This document shows positions 19,788 to 29,610 of a stretch of 64,000 nucleotides of DNA, in pieces; position 1 is the stretch's first letter; each line of letters opens with the position of its first letter. A program made the position numbers and the translations under genes. Origin of the DNA: Diacronema lutheri (taxonomy: Eukaryota > Haptophyta > Pavlovophyceae > Pavlovales > Pavlovaceae). Location of the stretch: contig JAGTXO010000046.1 in the NCBI GenBank assembly GCA_019448385.1, forward strand, positions 186,001 to 250,000. Reading direction: 5' to 3'. The notes beneath the pieces were generated by a model. It saw only the letters and a list, made by a program, of their open reading frames with translations, did no database searches and was not told the origin of the DNA.

Positions 19788-20206
19788 CTGCCGGTCGTCC
19801 CCGGCCCTGCAACGCGCAGTACGTTCTTCAGAAGGATGCAACAGTCGACGAGTTCGCCGAGGCCTACGTCCAGGCAAACATCGCCTTTTTTGATGCGGCC
19901 GACGACGCGGACCTGATCACGGCCTCGCAGAAGGATGAGACGTGCACGCAGCTGCTCGATGAGCTCACCGATGCCGCGAGCCGCGAGGGCGTCGGCGCGA
20001 AGCGGGTCCTGCACGTCTTAGAGCAGGCCGAGGCATCGACCAAGGAGCGCGCGGATGTGCTGCGCGAGATGATTGCCGTGCGTCACCGCACGCGCAAGGC
20101 GGCGCGCGAGCTCATGCTCACCAAGAACGGCTTCGTTGCGGCCACCACCACGCCGCACAAGATCGGCGACACGGCCCCGCACGGGCACATGTACGGCGTG
20201 CATTAG
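19788..20206 (+). CDS. Unknown small protein, 5' end unresolved
   Basis: The open frame ending at the TAG at 20204 reads QYVLQKDATVDEFAEAYVQA, continues through a helical, charged stretch (CTQLLDELTDAASREGVGAK; KERADVLREMIAVRHRTRK) and ends APHGHMYGVH. It has natural composition and no low complexity. There is no ATG in frame close by. A splice acceptor (CAACGCGCAG just before TACGTT, about 19819) would join it to an upstream exon, possibly the MSSPRFF start at 19617. About 130 residues are visible. Family not recognised. It is convergent with the GST gene 126 bp away. Confidence 0.45.
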
Positions 20207-20332
20207 GTCGGCATATGGCACGGCGACGCGCCGCACCGATCCTCCGTAAACTGTCACCTCAGTTGACATCGGGGCAACGACAATCTCAACGGGCATGGCC
20301 AGTCTCAGAGTCTCTCCTTGATTTGCGCATGG

Positions 20333-21096
20333 TCATGGCATCATGCTCGCTGGAAGGAGCGGCACGCCGGTCGCGTTGAAAGCGCGCATGGCCGGCAGAT
20401 CATCCATGGTGCGCACGAACTGCACAGTGAGTGGGTACGCGCCCGGCTCGCGCGTGAGAGTGAGCATCAGCTTCAGGATCGAATAGCATGCAAAGTCAGC
20501 AAAAGTGAGCGACGGGCCCACCATGAAGCCGCTGCCGCTCGCTCGGAGCGTGCCCTCGAAGACCGAAAGCCACCTGCAGGAGCACGGCAGGGACGGTCAG
20601 ACGACGCGCGTGGCGCAGGCCGCTGGGCGAGGCGGCGAGCGGCGGCGCACTTTGTAAGGCGCGGCTTGTCCTCCTTGAGCTTTTTGCCCCCTTCCGACAG
20701 GAGATCGCCCACGTTGAGCGCCACCTGGATCGCGCGCGCCTCGCCAGCCACGGTCGCCGGGTAGAGCCCGAGCGCCTTGCCGAGCTGCTGGGCGATGGCA
20801 ATCGATTGCGACATGACGATGCCGTTAGGGAACGCAACAATTGGCACGGCAAAGCACGCCTCATCGCTCGTGTATGACGCCGGCGCGTCGGACGGCGCCT
20901 TGACGCTGTACTCACAGCCCGCCTGCTCGAGCATTCGGACGATCGCGTCCGCGCGGCCGGTGAAGGCTTTGCACGCGGAATGGTAGTACACCGTGATGCC
21001 GTGCGGCAGCGTGGGCTTGGCGCTGCGCCTGAGCACCACGTACATGACGGCCGCGCCAAGAGCGGCCGAGGCGATCGTTCCAACGTGTGCGTCCAT
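20333..21096 (-). CDS. Glutathione S-transferase-like, membrane-anchored
   Basis: Start at 21096 (MDAHVGTIASAALGAAVMYV). The first 25 residues form a membrane anchor. A thioredoxin-fold N-domain follows: ITVYYHSACKAFTGRADAIV, then ACFAVPIVAFPNGIVMSQSIAI, where VP-IV-F-x-NG-x-x-MSQS-x-AI is the cis-Pro and glutathione gamma-glutamyl (Q/S) site. After an intron of roughly 70 bp (about 20583-20650; exact donor uncertain) the last exon reads LSVFEGTLRASGSGFMVGPS then LTFADFACYSILKL, the GST C-domain N-capping box. The protein ends LLPASMMP. Likely a sigma/MAPEG-unrelated soluble-fold GST held at a membrane, conjugating glutathione to electrophiles; substrate unknown. Confidence 0.7.
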
Positions 21097-21311
21097 GAGA
21101 GCCTCGGCAAGGAGCCTCGGCGACGGGCGGCCGTTACATGTCTTGTCCCTTGCCCGAGCTGTCACTTCTGCAGTCTGTCAGTCTGACCGAGCGCGCAGCG
21201 CGCCACGATCAGCGGCTTGCCGCCGCACGCGCCGGCCGCAACGAGGACGGGCGGGTCGAGCTGCGCCCACGGCCGCGGCGACGCTCCGTATACACAGACG
21301 ACTATGGCCCT

Positions 21312-22134
21312 CTAGCGCGCGTGGAAAACCTCCGGTCGGGCAGGCGGGTGCGCTACGCCGCCGGCACGCGCCGAGCGCGGGGCCGCCGCGCCGAGCTGCG
21401 CGAGCGTGGGGCCGACCGGTGCGGCTGCGTACTCGGCGCGGCTCGGCGTCGCCGCGCCGCGCGGGCTCCGCGGCTTGAGCAGCGCGGCGCGCGGCGCGGC
21501 GGCGGCGGCGGCGGCGATGCGCAAGCGCCGCTCGTGCGCGAGCGCGTCGACGCGCTGGCCGAGCGCGGCGGGCGCGTCCGCAGCGGCCGCCTCATCGGGC
21601 GTTCGCGCCGGCTGACGCGCCGGCTGGCGGTCGCCGAGAGGGAGCCACGGCCTGCCGGGCGCGTGCGCGGGACGCTCGGCGGCGGCGCGCGCAGCAGCGT
21701 GGACGGCGTCGGCGAGGCTGTTGGGAATCCACGCGCGCTCATGCGCGACGAGCAGGCGGCGCGCGTTGGCCTGCGCCTGCGCGAGCCGCAGCTTGAGGTG
21801 GTGCGCGTCGGCCGATTCGGCCTCGGCGTCCGCGCGCGCCACGTCGCGCACGGCCCACTCGGGCGGCGGCGAGCCGCCCACGCCGTACGCGCCGGCGCCG
21901 GCTGCGGCCGAGAGCGCCGCCGCGCCACGCGCGCGCGCCGCACGCAGCGCCGCCTCGGCGGGCGATGGCGGCAGGCGGAGCTGCACGCGCAGCCGCGCGA
22001 CCTCGGCCGCGAGCTCGATCGCCGCCGCGTCGATGTCGCGATGGTTGCGCGACACGGCTCGTGCGCGCGCGTCCGCCGCGCGCGCGGCGCCGAGCGCGTC
22101 GCGCGCGACCGCCTCGAAGGCGCCCTCGCCCGCC

Positions 22135-22165
<31 letters not shown>

Positions 22166-24176
22166 GCAGCTCGACCGGACCGACGACCGGACCGGCGCTC
22201 GCGCGCGGCTCGGCCTCGGCACGCTCGGTCGCGGCGCACAGCTCGTCGAGCTGGCGCGCGATCTCGTCGAGCGCCGCGCCCGCCGCGCCGAGGCCGTCGC
22301 GCGCGCGCTCGTGCAGTCGCGCGCGCTCCGCGTAGTTGATGAGCGCGCGCTCGAGGCCCTCCTCCGCCTCGTCGAGTGCGGCGACGATCGCCACGCCGTC
22401 GGGCAGCCGCACGCCATCGCCGAGCGGGACGCGAGCGGCCACGCTCGTGCTGCCGCCGTCGCGCGCGCGCTCCGTGCGCGCCGTCGCGAGCTGCAGTTGC
22501 AGCCGCAGCTCGGAGGCAACGGCGGCCGATTGCTCGGCGCGCGCGATCGCGTCGGCGGCCGCGCGCGACTCGAGCGCGAGCATGCCAACGAGTGCCTCCT
22601 TCTCGGCGGGCCAGCGCGCCGCGCTCTCGAGCAGCGCCACGCTCGTCTCGTCGAGCGGGGCACGCAGCGGCGCGAGCGGCTGCGCGCCGCCGGCCGAGCG
22701 CACGCCCCATCCCTCCCACTCGCTGGCGCCGGCGCCGGCGCCCGCGCCGGCGCCCGCGCCCGCGCCCGCGCCGTGGAGCAGGGCGGCGAGGCGTGCGCGC
22801 TCGGCATCTGACTGTTCGAGCTGGCTGCGAAGTCGCGCCACTTCCGCCGCGCTCCAAACGCCACCGCCGTCGCCGCTGCGCAGTTCTGCGCGCGCGGCGC
22901 CGAGCGCGGCCTCGACACGCTCACGCAGCGCGGCCGCCTGCTCGGCGGCGGCGGCGCTCAGCTGCGCGCGCAGCGCCATCGCGCCAGCGAGCGCGGCTTC
23001 GCGCTCGCGCGTGGCGTCGGCAAGCTGCGCGCGCAGCGCCGTCGCTTCGTGCGCCGCCGCGTCCGCGCGCCGCTCCGCCTCGCGCTGCGAGGAGATCGCG
23101 TCGGCAAGCCGCTCGTCAGAGCGGCGCACCTCCGCGTCGCGCGCGGCGTGCAGCGTGTCCGACGCCTCGCGCGCGGCGCGTAGGCGCGCGAGCTCGACGA
23201 GCGAGACCTCGAGCGCCACGGTCGCCTCGTCGCGCTGGCGCACCGCCTCGAGGCATGCGGACTGCAGCTGCGACGCCGCCGCGACCGCCTGGGCGCGCAG
23301 CGCACCCATCTCCGCCTCGTTGCGCGCGCGCCCCGCCTCGGCGTCGGCGTCGGCGTCGGCCGCGCGCGCCTCCCACTGCCGTCGGTGCTCGTTCGCCGCC
23401 GCCGCCGCCTCGGCCGCCGCCGCCTCGCCCTCCTCCGCGCGCGCGAGCTCGTCGAGCGCGACCGCCGCCTCAGCCGCCGACCGCGCGGCGTCCGCGCGCG
23501 CATCGCGCACAGCGGCGACGGCGCGCTCGAGCGCTGCGGTGGTTGACTGAGTCGCGGTCCCAGGCGAGCCTGAGCCGCCCGCACCGGCACCCGGCGAACA
23601 CGAGCGCTGCTGCCGCTGCGCGTACGGCGAGCAGCCCGCAAAGCCGAAGGCGCCGCCCGCGCCGTGCGATGGCGAGCGGTCGAGGGCAGGGGGCGAGGGG
23701 GGCAATTGGGTCGCGTCAAAGGGCGATGAGAAAGGCGGCGAGCTTGCGCGTCGAGCCGCGCGCGGCGGCGGCGGCGAGAGCGACGAGCGACGCGCTTCGG
23801 GCCATGCCACCGAGCCGTCCGCACGCGCCGGCGCGAGCGGCCGTGCAGCGGGCATCGTGGGCCACCGGGCGGCGAGCGCAGCCTCGCGCACGGCTGCATC
23901 CGCTGCGCGCGCGAGCCAATCGCCGGGCGGCCGCCGCGGCGAGGCGACGGACGAGCATCGCGCCGCGTCGTTGGCTGCACCTGGGTACGCGACGCTCGCG
24001 CGAGGTGAGCGCGGCGCCGGCTCGCTCGACGCAAGCCTGCCGCACGAGTGCCGGGGCGCGGGTGCAACGACATTCCAGTGCACCTCGCTCGCGGCGTAGC
24101 CGGCGGCAGCGCTCGCATGCCGCGGTGCGGACGAGGCGACGCTGATCCGTCGCGAGGCCATCGCCGCCTCTCGCAT
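21312..24176 (-). CDS. 954-residue Ala-rich coiled-coil protein
   Basis: Single open frame from 24176. A second in-frame ATG five codons downstream (24161) is also possible. Residues 1-220 are Pro/Ser/Arg-rich and likely disordered. Residues 225-460 are an almost unbroken Ala/Glu/Arg coiled coil (ARSAAEAAVALDELARAEEG style heptads). A short Gly-Ala microsatellite-coded stretch (GAGAGAGAGAGA, near residue 480) follows, then further coiled-coil segments to about residue 870 and a basic, disordered tail. There is no motor, ATPase or membrane segment. It resembles centrosomal or basal-body scaffold proteins only in composition. It is head to head with another coiled-coil gene 75-80 bp away, which suggests joint regulation. 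Confidence 0.7.
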
Positions 24177-24258
24177 GGCCGTCGAGGCGGGCGCGGAGGT
24201 TCAAAATCAGAACGTTTCACCGGGGGCGCGAGTTCGAACTTCGAACACGGAATGAACT
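24177..24258. promoter_or_regulatory. Short shared promoter of two divergent coiled-coil genes
   Basis: Only about 80 bp separate the two start codons. It contains overlapping TTCGAA dyads (GTTCGAACTTCGAAC, about 24232-24246). Confidence 0.45.
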
Positions 24259-26037
24259 ATGCGCAGGTGGTGCACTGCCGAGGCGGACAGCACGACCGAA
24301 ACGAAGCTTGCGCGCGCACGGCAGTGCATCGTGCGGAGGTGGCGTCTCAAGCGCGCCCTGCGTGAGGCGGCAGCCGCCCAGCCATGCGGCGCTCAGGCCG
24401 CCGAACACGGCAAGGCGGCCGCGCGCGCGGCGCCGGCAATGGCCGCCGTCACGTGCACCGCGGCGGATGGCGCGCGTTCCTGCTCCGACGCCCGCCTAAC
24501 GCCCGCCGTGGACGACATTGCGGGCGCGCGCTTGCATGCGCGCGCCGCGCCAAGCATGTGTGCGTGCGAGGCGCGCATCGCCACCGGCGCGCATGCCGAG
24601 GAGCTCGAGAATCTACGGCAGCAGCACGCGCGCGCGCTACGCGCCGAGGCCGACGGTCGCGAGGCGCTGCGCGAGCTGATCGAGCAGCAACGGCGCGACG
24701 CGCTCATCGTCGAACGCAAGCTCAGGCTCGCGCTGCGCAGCGCGGAGGCCGATTTGGAAGCCACGCGCGAGCAGCTGATCGCTCACGAGCGCGCACACGC
24801 CGCGCGCGCGCACACGAGCACGCAGACCGACGCCTCGGCGACGCCACGCGCGCGATCCGTCGGCGTGCAGGCATGGCCGCGGTTGCACGCGGACGCGGCC
24901 ACGCAGGCGGCCACATCTCGCGCGGCAGAACGCGTCTCCGCCGCGACGCAGGCGAACCTGGGGAAGGTGCCTTCCATAGCTGCGTGGCTGGTGGGCGGCA
25001 CCTGCGCGCGCGACTCGGAGGACGAGCAGCGAGCAGCGCCCGGAGCGCGAGCGGGCCGACACGAGGAGATCGCTGCTGCTACCAAGTGTGCCACCGCCGA
25101 GCGTGCAGCAACGGGCGAGGCGAGCGCGCTCGCGCCGTCGGCGCCAGCCGCCCCCCGTGAGCACACGATGCGCACCGGCTGCGAGCGAGCGCGCGCCGCC
25201 TCGGTCACGGGCAGCGTGCGTGCGCGGCGCGCACGGCTGTCCGCCGAGCGCGCATGCTCGCGCGCGCTTCGCCGCGCGGAGCCGCCTGAGGCAAAAGAGC
25301 GGTGCCCTCCCGAGGAGGGGAGTGCGAGGCTCGCGGAGCCGCCTGAGGCGAATGAGCGGTGCCCCCCCGAGGAGGGGGGTGCGAGGCTCGCGGAGCCGCC
25401 TGAGGCAAAAGAGCGGTGCCCTCCCGAGGAGGGGGTTGCGAGGCTCGCGGAGCCGCCTGAGGCGAAAGAGCGGCGCCCCCCCGAGGAGGGGGGTGCGAGG
25501 CTCGCGGAGCGCGTGCGGCGGGCGTGGACACAGCGCGAGGAGTGGCGCGGCGAGCTGCGGCGCACCTCCAAACGGTGCGCGCAGCTCGAAGCCGCGCGCC
25601 CCTCTCCGGAGTCGACGCTCGTTGCCGCCGAGCGCCTGCGCCAGCTGCGCCAACGGTCGGAGCGCTCACAGAGCGACATGCGCGAGCGCGCGATCGAGGA
25701 CGGTGTGCCCAAGGCACCCACCGCGTGCGCGGCGGATGCGCCCGCGCGCGACGGCGGATGCGAGCGCGCAGCGTTTTCTCGCGCGCCCGCCCATGCGAGC
25801 TTCGAAAGGCTTGCAGACGACACGTGCATGCCTGCCGAGGCGGCTGCGCCGGGTCGCGTGCAGGGCATGTGCTCGGTCGATCATGCTGCGACGCAGGAGG
25901 CCGAGAACGTGCCGCCGCGGTGCATGGCCGATGCGGCTCAACCACTGGCATTTGCAAAGTCTCTGGCTCGGCGTACGGGCGTGCGCAATGCGCTGCAGGG
26001 GCGCGTCCCCAGTCTCAACAACCGACTCAACGCTTGA
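24259..26037 (+). CDS. Coiled-coil protein with four 19-residue repeats
   Basis: 592 residues from the ATG at 24259 (an earlier ATG at 24252 is in another, short frame). The start is basic (RQCIVRRWRLKRALREA, an IQ-like helix). A coiled coil runs at residues 110-180 (LENLRQQHARALRAEADGRE). Four tandem 19-residue units EPPEAKERCPPEEGSARLA lie at 25280-25507 and differ by one or two residues each. A second coiled coil follows (RRAWTQREEWRGELRRTSKR). The C-terminus is NVPPRCMADAAQPLA and a basic tail. No enzymatic domain. IQ-like helix plus coiled coil plus divergent pairing with another coiled-coil gene hints at a cytoskeletal or centriolar part, as inference only. Confidence 0.6.
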   Translation: MRRWCTAEADSTTETKLARARQCIVRRWRLKRALREAAAAQPCGAQAAEHGKAAARAAPAMAAVTCTAADGARSCSDARLTPAVDDIAGARLHARAAPSMCACEARIATGAHAEELENLRQQHARALRAEADGREALRELIEQQRRDALIVERKLRLALRSAEADLEATREQLIAHERAHAARAHTSTQTDASATPRARSVGVQAWPRLHADAATQAATSRAAERVSAATQANLGKVPSIAAWLVGGTCARDSEDEQRAAPGARAGRHEEIAAATKCATAERAATGEASALAPSAPAAPREHTMRTGCERARAASVTGSVRARRARLSAERACSRALRRAEPPEAKERCPPEEGSARLAEPPEANERCPPEEGGARLAEPPEAKERCPPEEGVARLAEPPEAKERRPPEEGGARLAERVRRAWTQREEWRGELRRTSKRCAQLEAARPSPESTLVAAERLRQLRQRSERSQSDMRERAIEDGVPKAPTACAADAPARDGGCERAAFSRAPAHASFERLADDTCMPAEAAAPGRVQGMCSVDHAATQEAENVPPRCMADAAQPLAFAKSLARRTGVRNALQGRVPSLNNRLNA

Positions 26038-26272
26038 ATTGCCCGACACACTCCCCCGCGGTGCGCCCTGCCACGTGCAGTCACAGGCACGACGACTGGG
26101 CGTCAACTCCCGTCCGACACATGGGCGAGACTGCGTACGCCCGCTGAGCCTGCGCCGCCAATTCTGCGCGCGTGCGGCCGGTGGGCGCCAGGCGCATGGG
26201 CGCTGCGCGGCTCGGCGCGCAGCCCGCATGGACCCGCCTGCGCGGCGAGAGCGCGCTGCGCTGAGGCGCCGA

Positions 26273-27166
26273 TCAGCGGCTGAACTGCGCGGCGAATCGA
26301 TCAAAGCTGCGGTCGTGCGACTCATAGGCCTCGACCCATGGGTGGGTGGGCGCACTCGTGCGTAGCTGCGTCACGTTGCGCGCGATCACCTCGGGCGCCT
26401 TTTTGAGGTGCTGCATGCACACGAGCGCGTTGGCGAGCGTGGTTGGGTCGGTCGCGCTCTTCGAGAGCGCCTCGCCAAGGTTGTGCTCCGCATCGTCAAA
26501 CTTGCCAAGGAGCATGTTGCACGCGGCGAGGTTGTTGAGGAGGAGGGTGGACGGCCCATACTTCTCCGACAGATCCTGGTAGATGTACAGCGCGTCCTGC
26601 GCTTTCGCACTCCCCTTGCCCAGCATCACCTCGGCCGCTGCGAGCTGCGTGAGCGTCGCGTCGTCGTCCACGCGCTGCATCAGCGCGACCTGCTTCTCGG
26701 CGAGGTCGATGCGGTTCATGCACACGTAGACGTGCGTAACCATCGCATGCTGCTCGAGCGTCTGTGCCTGCTGATTAACCTTGAGCGCCTCCTTGTAGTC
26801 CTTCTCCGCGCAGAAGACGCACGCCGCGACGACGCAAAGTGGCGCGTTGGACGCGGCGCCCGGCTCGGCGAGCAGCTCGTGCAGGCCGGCGACGGCGGCC
26901 TGCTTGCCCGCCACGTCGGCGTTCTTGTGCATTGCGAGCAGTCGCACCGCGCGCACCGCCGGCGGCGACGTCTCGCCCACCTCGCTCATCACGACCGCCG
27001 AGTTGCCCTGCTCGACGTACGCGCGGTACATGAGCACGTCGCGCTCGGCGCGCCAGGTATCAGTTGCCACCTTGGCATTGTTCGCATCGGTGATGGCGCT
27101 CTGGTAGTGACCCAGGTGGAAGTTGTTGCGCGCATCGAAGAGCACGTCCTCCGCCGCCTGCGCCAT
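26273..27166 (-). CDS. COPE: Coatomer subunit epsilon (epsilon-COP)
   Basis: 297 residues from the ATG at 27166; an upstream in-frame ATG at 27313 would add an Arg-rich stretch that is not conserved. It opens AAEDVLFDARNNFHLGHYQS, the typical epsilon-COP start where a TPR-like helix pair meets F-x-G-x-Y-Q. TPR-like helices continue throughout (EKDYKEALKVNQQAQTLEQH; ALYIYQDLSEKYGPSTLLLN). The family-specific segment NNLAACNMLLGKFDDAEHNL is near residue 220. Length and helix order match the family. Role: TPR subunit of the B-subcomplex of COPI coat, stabilising alpha-COP in Golgi-to-ER retrograde transport. Single exon. Confidence 0.88.
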   Translation of the reverse strand: MAQAAEDVLFDARNNFHLGHYQSAITDANNAKVATDTWRAERDVLMYRAYVEQGNSAVVMSEVGETSPPAVRAVRLLAMHKNADVAGKQAAVAGLHELLAEPGAASNAPLCVVAACVFCAEKDYKEALKVNQQAQTLEQHAMVTHVYVCMNRIDLAEKQVALMQRVDDDATLTQLAAAEVMLGKGSAKAQDALYIYQDLSEKYGPSTLLLNNLAACNMLLGKFDDAEHNLGEALSKSATDPTTLANALVCMQHLKKAPEVIARNVTQLRTSAPTHPWVEAYESHDRSFDRFAAQFSR

Positions 27167-27388
27167 CCGCGCGTCGGGGCTCCCGCGAGCTGGCTCGCTC
27201 GCGGTGGCGATGGCGGCAGAGCGCCCGACACGTCTCCCGACACGACGTGTCGGGTGTGTCCGATAGTTCGTGACCGCTCCTTTCTGATAGGCTTTATTCG
27301 CCCTGTTAGTCAAAAGGCAACACTTTTCCCACTTTTGACCTTCACGGTTTTACCCACAAGGACCTTGAGAGGCCGTTTTCGGCCGTAG
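27167..27388. promoter_or_regulatory. Bidirectional promoter with two dyads
   Basis: 222 bp between COPE and a divergent gene. It contains CCCGACACG-A-CGTGTCGGG (27236-27254, perfect arms of 9) with a further CCCGACACG at 27224. It also has an inverted pair GTCAAAAG / CTTTTGAC at 27309 and 27332. Both are candidate binding sites. Confidence 0.4.
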
Positions 27389-28299
27389 ATGGAGCCCACG
27401 ACGGTGACAGTGCGCGTGCCCCTCCCCGGCTCCAATACGCTGCCCGAGCTGAATGCGGCGCGCTCCACGCCAGCGGCACCCACGCCGATCAAGCAGCACT
27501 TCACCTCGGTGCTGCTCCAGCACGAGCTCTTCGACCGCGAAGACGACCTCTGGTTTGCGTTTTGCCAGCACCGCGCGGCCGGCGCGGGCGCCAAGCTCGG
27601 CGAGCAGGAGCTCTCGCTCATGCTGCGGGAGATGGTGCGCTCGCCCAACCACTTGTACAACACCACCAACTCGCAGGTGAGCGAATTTCTTTGGGCTGAG
27701 TCCAATTCGCTCGACCACGAGGAGGAGGACGACGACGACGAGCCGGCCGCGGGCGCGCAGCTCGATGTGAATCAGGCGCGCCTCGCCGAAGCGGCCGTGT
27801 TCCAAAGGCTGACGACGACGTACAACCGGCTCGTCGAGCATTGCTTGCTGCTCTCTAAGCTCAAACAGAAGAGCCTCGCCCGCGACCAGGAGGGCAAGAG
27901 CGCGCGCAAGGCGAGGGTGTCGACCGCGTTCCAAGGCGAGATCAGCGTGGATGGCACCGTGGGTGACACGAGGGACATCGCGGGCTACCGCTCCGTCGAG
28001 GCTGCGTCCGAACAGTGGAAATTCGGTGACGACGGCCTCCGGTCGCGCGCATCCGTGCTCTCCGTCGCATCGGGCGAAACGCCCGCGCTCGCGCGCGGGT
28101 CGAATCCGCCGCGCGCGCCGACGATGCCCGAGACAAACGGTGCGGTGGGCAAGCGGCCTCAAGGAAAGCGAATGGCACGCGGCTCGACGCCCATGCAGCT
28201 GCGCGCATCTTTTGAACAGGATCCGCTGCGCGGAGAGGAGGCGAGCGCCGGCCTCAGCAATGTGCACGCAGCGCTCGCCGTACAGGGGGTGGCCGCCGC

Positions 28300-28339
<40 letters not shown>

Positions 28340-28432
28340 GCGCGGATTTTTGCGCTGGCGGTCAAAGGCGTGCAGCCACCTGGCGTGCCGAACGGCGAAG
28401 CGCCGGTCACGGCGCCCTCCGGCGCGGTGTAG
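27389..28432 (+). CDS. Unknown 347-residue protein with acidic runs
   Basis: Starts MEPTTVTVRVPLPGSNTLPE. A folded-looking N-terminal domain (residues 30-100) contains IKQHFTSVLLQHELFDREDD and LGEQELSLMLREMVRSPNHL. An EEEDDDDE run follows near residue 112, then helices (FQRLTTTYNRLVEHCLLLSK) to about residue 170, and a long disordered tail. A 36-bp GAC microsatellite (28299-28336) codes for a run of 12 Asp. I do not recognise the family; the N-domain has no catalytic motif I can name. Confidence 0.6.
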
Positions 28433-28562
28433 GGACCGAAATCTGCAGATGCCGTCGCCTTCAGATCTTTCAGACCGTGCCGCGGTGCCGGCGTTTTGTT
28501 GACCGCACACGACGCAAACGAGCGCCAGTGCGCCTTTCTTGATGATCGCGCTCCTCGCCCCA

Positions 28563-28612
28563 CCCCCCCCCCCCCCCCCCCCCCCCCCCCATCCGGGCCC
28601 TCCCCCCCCCCC
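28563..28612. repeat. Two poly(dC) runs
   Basis: 28 C (28563-28590) and 10-11 C (28602-28612), in the short gap between two convergent genes. Confidence 0.9.
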
Positions 28613-28625
28613 TGTTTCGTCGATT

Positions 28626-29579
28626 TCAAACGCCACCGCCGCCGTCCCCGCCGCCGAGCGTGCCCGTGCCGCCGCCGCGCACGTGGTACGGATAAACGAT
28701 GCTCTCAAAGACGGCCGCGCCAAGCCAGACGGCGGGCAGCTCGGCAAAGCTCGGCTCCGCGGGCAGGCCAACGACTGTGAAGGTCTGGAGTGCGGTCGGG
28801 TACGCCTCCTTGTACCGCGGGTCAGTCACGCGGTGGTGGTGCTCAGGCCCTCGCACGCCCTTGTTGCCGCTCGAGAACTGGTCGAGCATCACGCGCACGA
28901 TGCGTCCAACGCCGATCGGGGCCACCGGGCGCTCGCTCACACGATCGCCCGCGCACACGCGGCACGGCAGCACCATGCCGCCCAGCTCCAGCAGCGGTGC
29001 GTCGCTCGCGGGCGCGGAGACCACGATGGGCTGGTCGGCGCAGCAAAAGGCGAACGTCTTGCCCGAGCACAGGCCGGGCGAGACCTCGTAGCTCACGATG
29101 TGCTCGTCGTCGATCGCGCCGCCGCGCCGCAGCTGCGCCGTGTACCGTGGGCGGAGGCAGCCCTCCGCAGCGTTGATCGTGAGCGTGTGCGTCGGCTCGG
29201 ACGATGCGTAGGGCTTGCCGCTTGGGAGGAGCGTACCGGGCGCAAACCTGATCGCCACATCGACATCGGGCGACGCGCACGGACACGGGTCGACGAGTAC
29301 GCGCCCTTGCGCCCACTGGTCGTACGTGGCGATCATCGCCGGCGTGGCCGCGCCGTCCGCGTCGAGGTTGTACGCGGCCCAGAACTCCTTGCCGTGGCGA
29401 AAGTTTTCGACGTGGTCGATGCCGATCGCGGCCACGCCGCGCGCAAACCCCGTGCCTGCCGGGTACGCATCCCTTTCCGCGCGCATCATCTGCTTGGCCG
29501 TCGGCGCGGCATGGAAGGACATCGCACGCCTGTGGAATTTTCTAAGCAATTTCGTCCAGTCGAAGCTGGCGGTGCGCAT
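28626..29579 (-). CDS. Unknown 317-residue protein
   Basis: Start set at 29579 (MRTASFDWTKLLRKFHRRAM); the open frame extends upstream but only as Arg/Pro-rich sequence that overlaps the Tex gene. The body has natural composition with clustered aromatic and Cys residues: GIDHVENFRHGKEFWAAYNL near residue 50, VLVDPCPCASPDVDVAIRFA near 95, then a beta-rich part (HTLTINAAEGCLRPRYTAQL; FAFCCADQPIVVSAP; GMVLPCRVCAGDRV). The end is Gly-rich (GTLGGGDGGGGV). No family recognised. It sits only 31 bp downstream of the Tex stop codon, on the same strand. Confidence 0.6.
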   Translation of the reverse strand: MRTASFDWTKLLRKFHRRAMSFHAAPTAKQMMRAERDAYPAGTGFARGVAAIGIDHVENFRHGKEFWAAYNLDADGAATPAMIATYDQWAQGRVLVDPCPCASPDVDVAIRFAPGTLLPSGKPYASSEPTHTLTINAAEGCLRPRYTAQLRRGGAIDDEHIVSYEVSPGLCSGKTFAFCCADQPIVVSAPASDAPLLELGGMVLPCRVCAGDRVSERPVAPIGVGRIVRVMLDQFSSGNKGVRGPEHHHRVTDPRYKEAYPTALQTFTVVGLPAEPSFAELPAVWLGAAVFESIVYPYHVRGGGTGTLGGGDGGGGV

Positions 29580-29610
29580 CGCGAGTGACAGCCGCGCGAG
29601 TCCGCGACCC

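Noticed and set aside
24190-24250. tRNA-like gene (GTTCGAA resembles a B box)
   Set aside because: No matching A box, no acceptor stem and no cloverleaf pairing around it.
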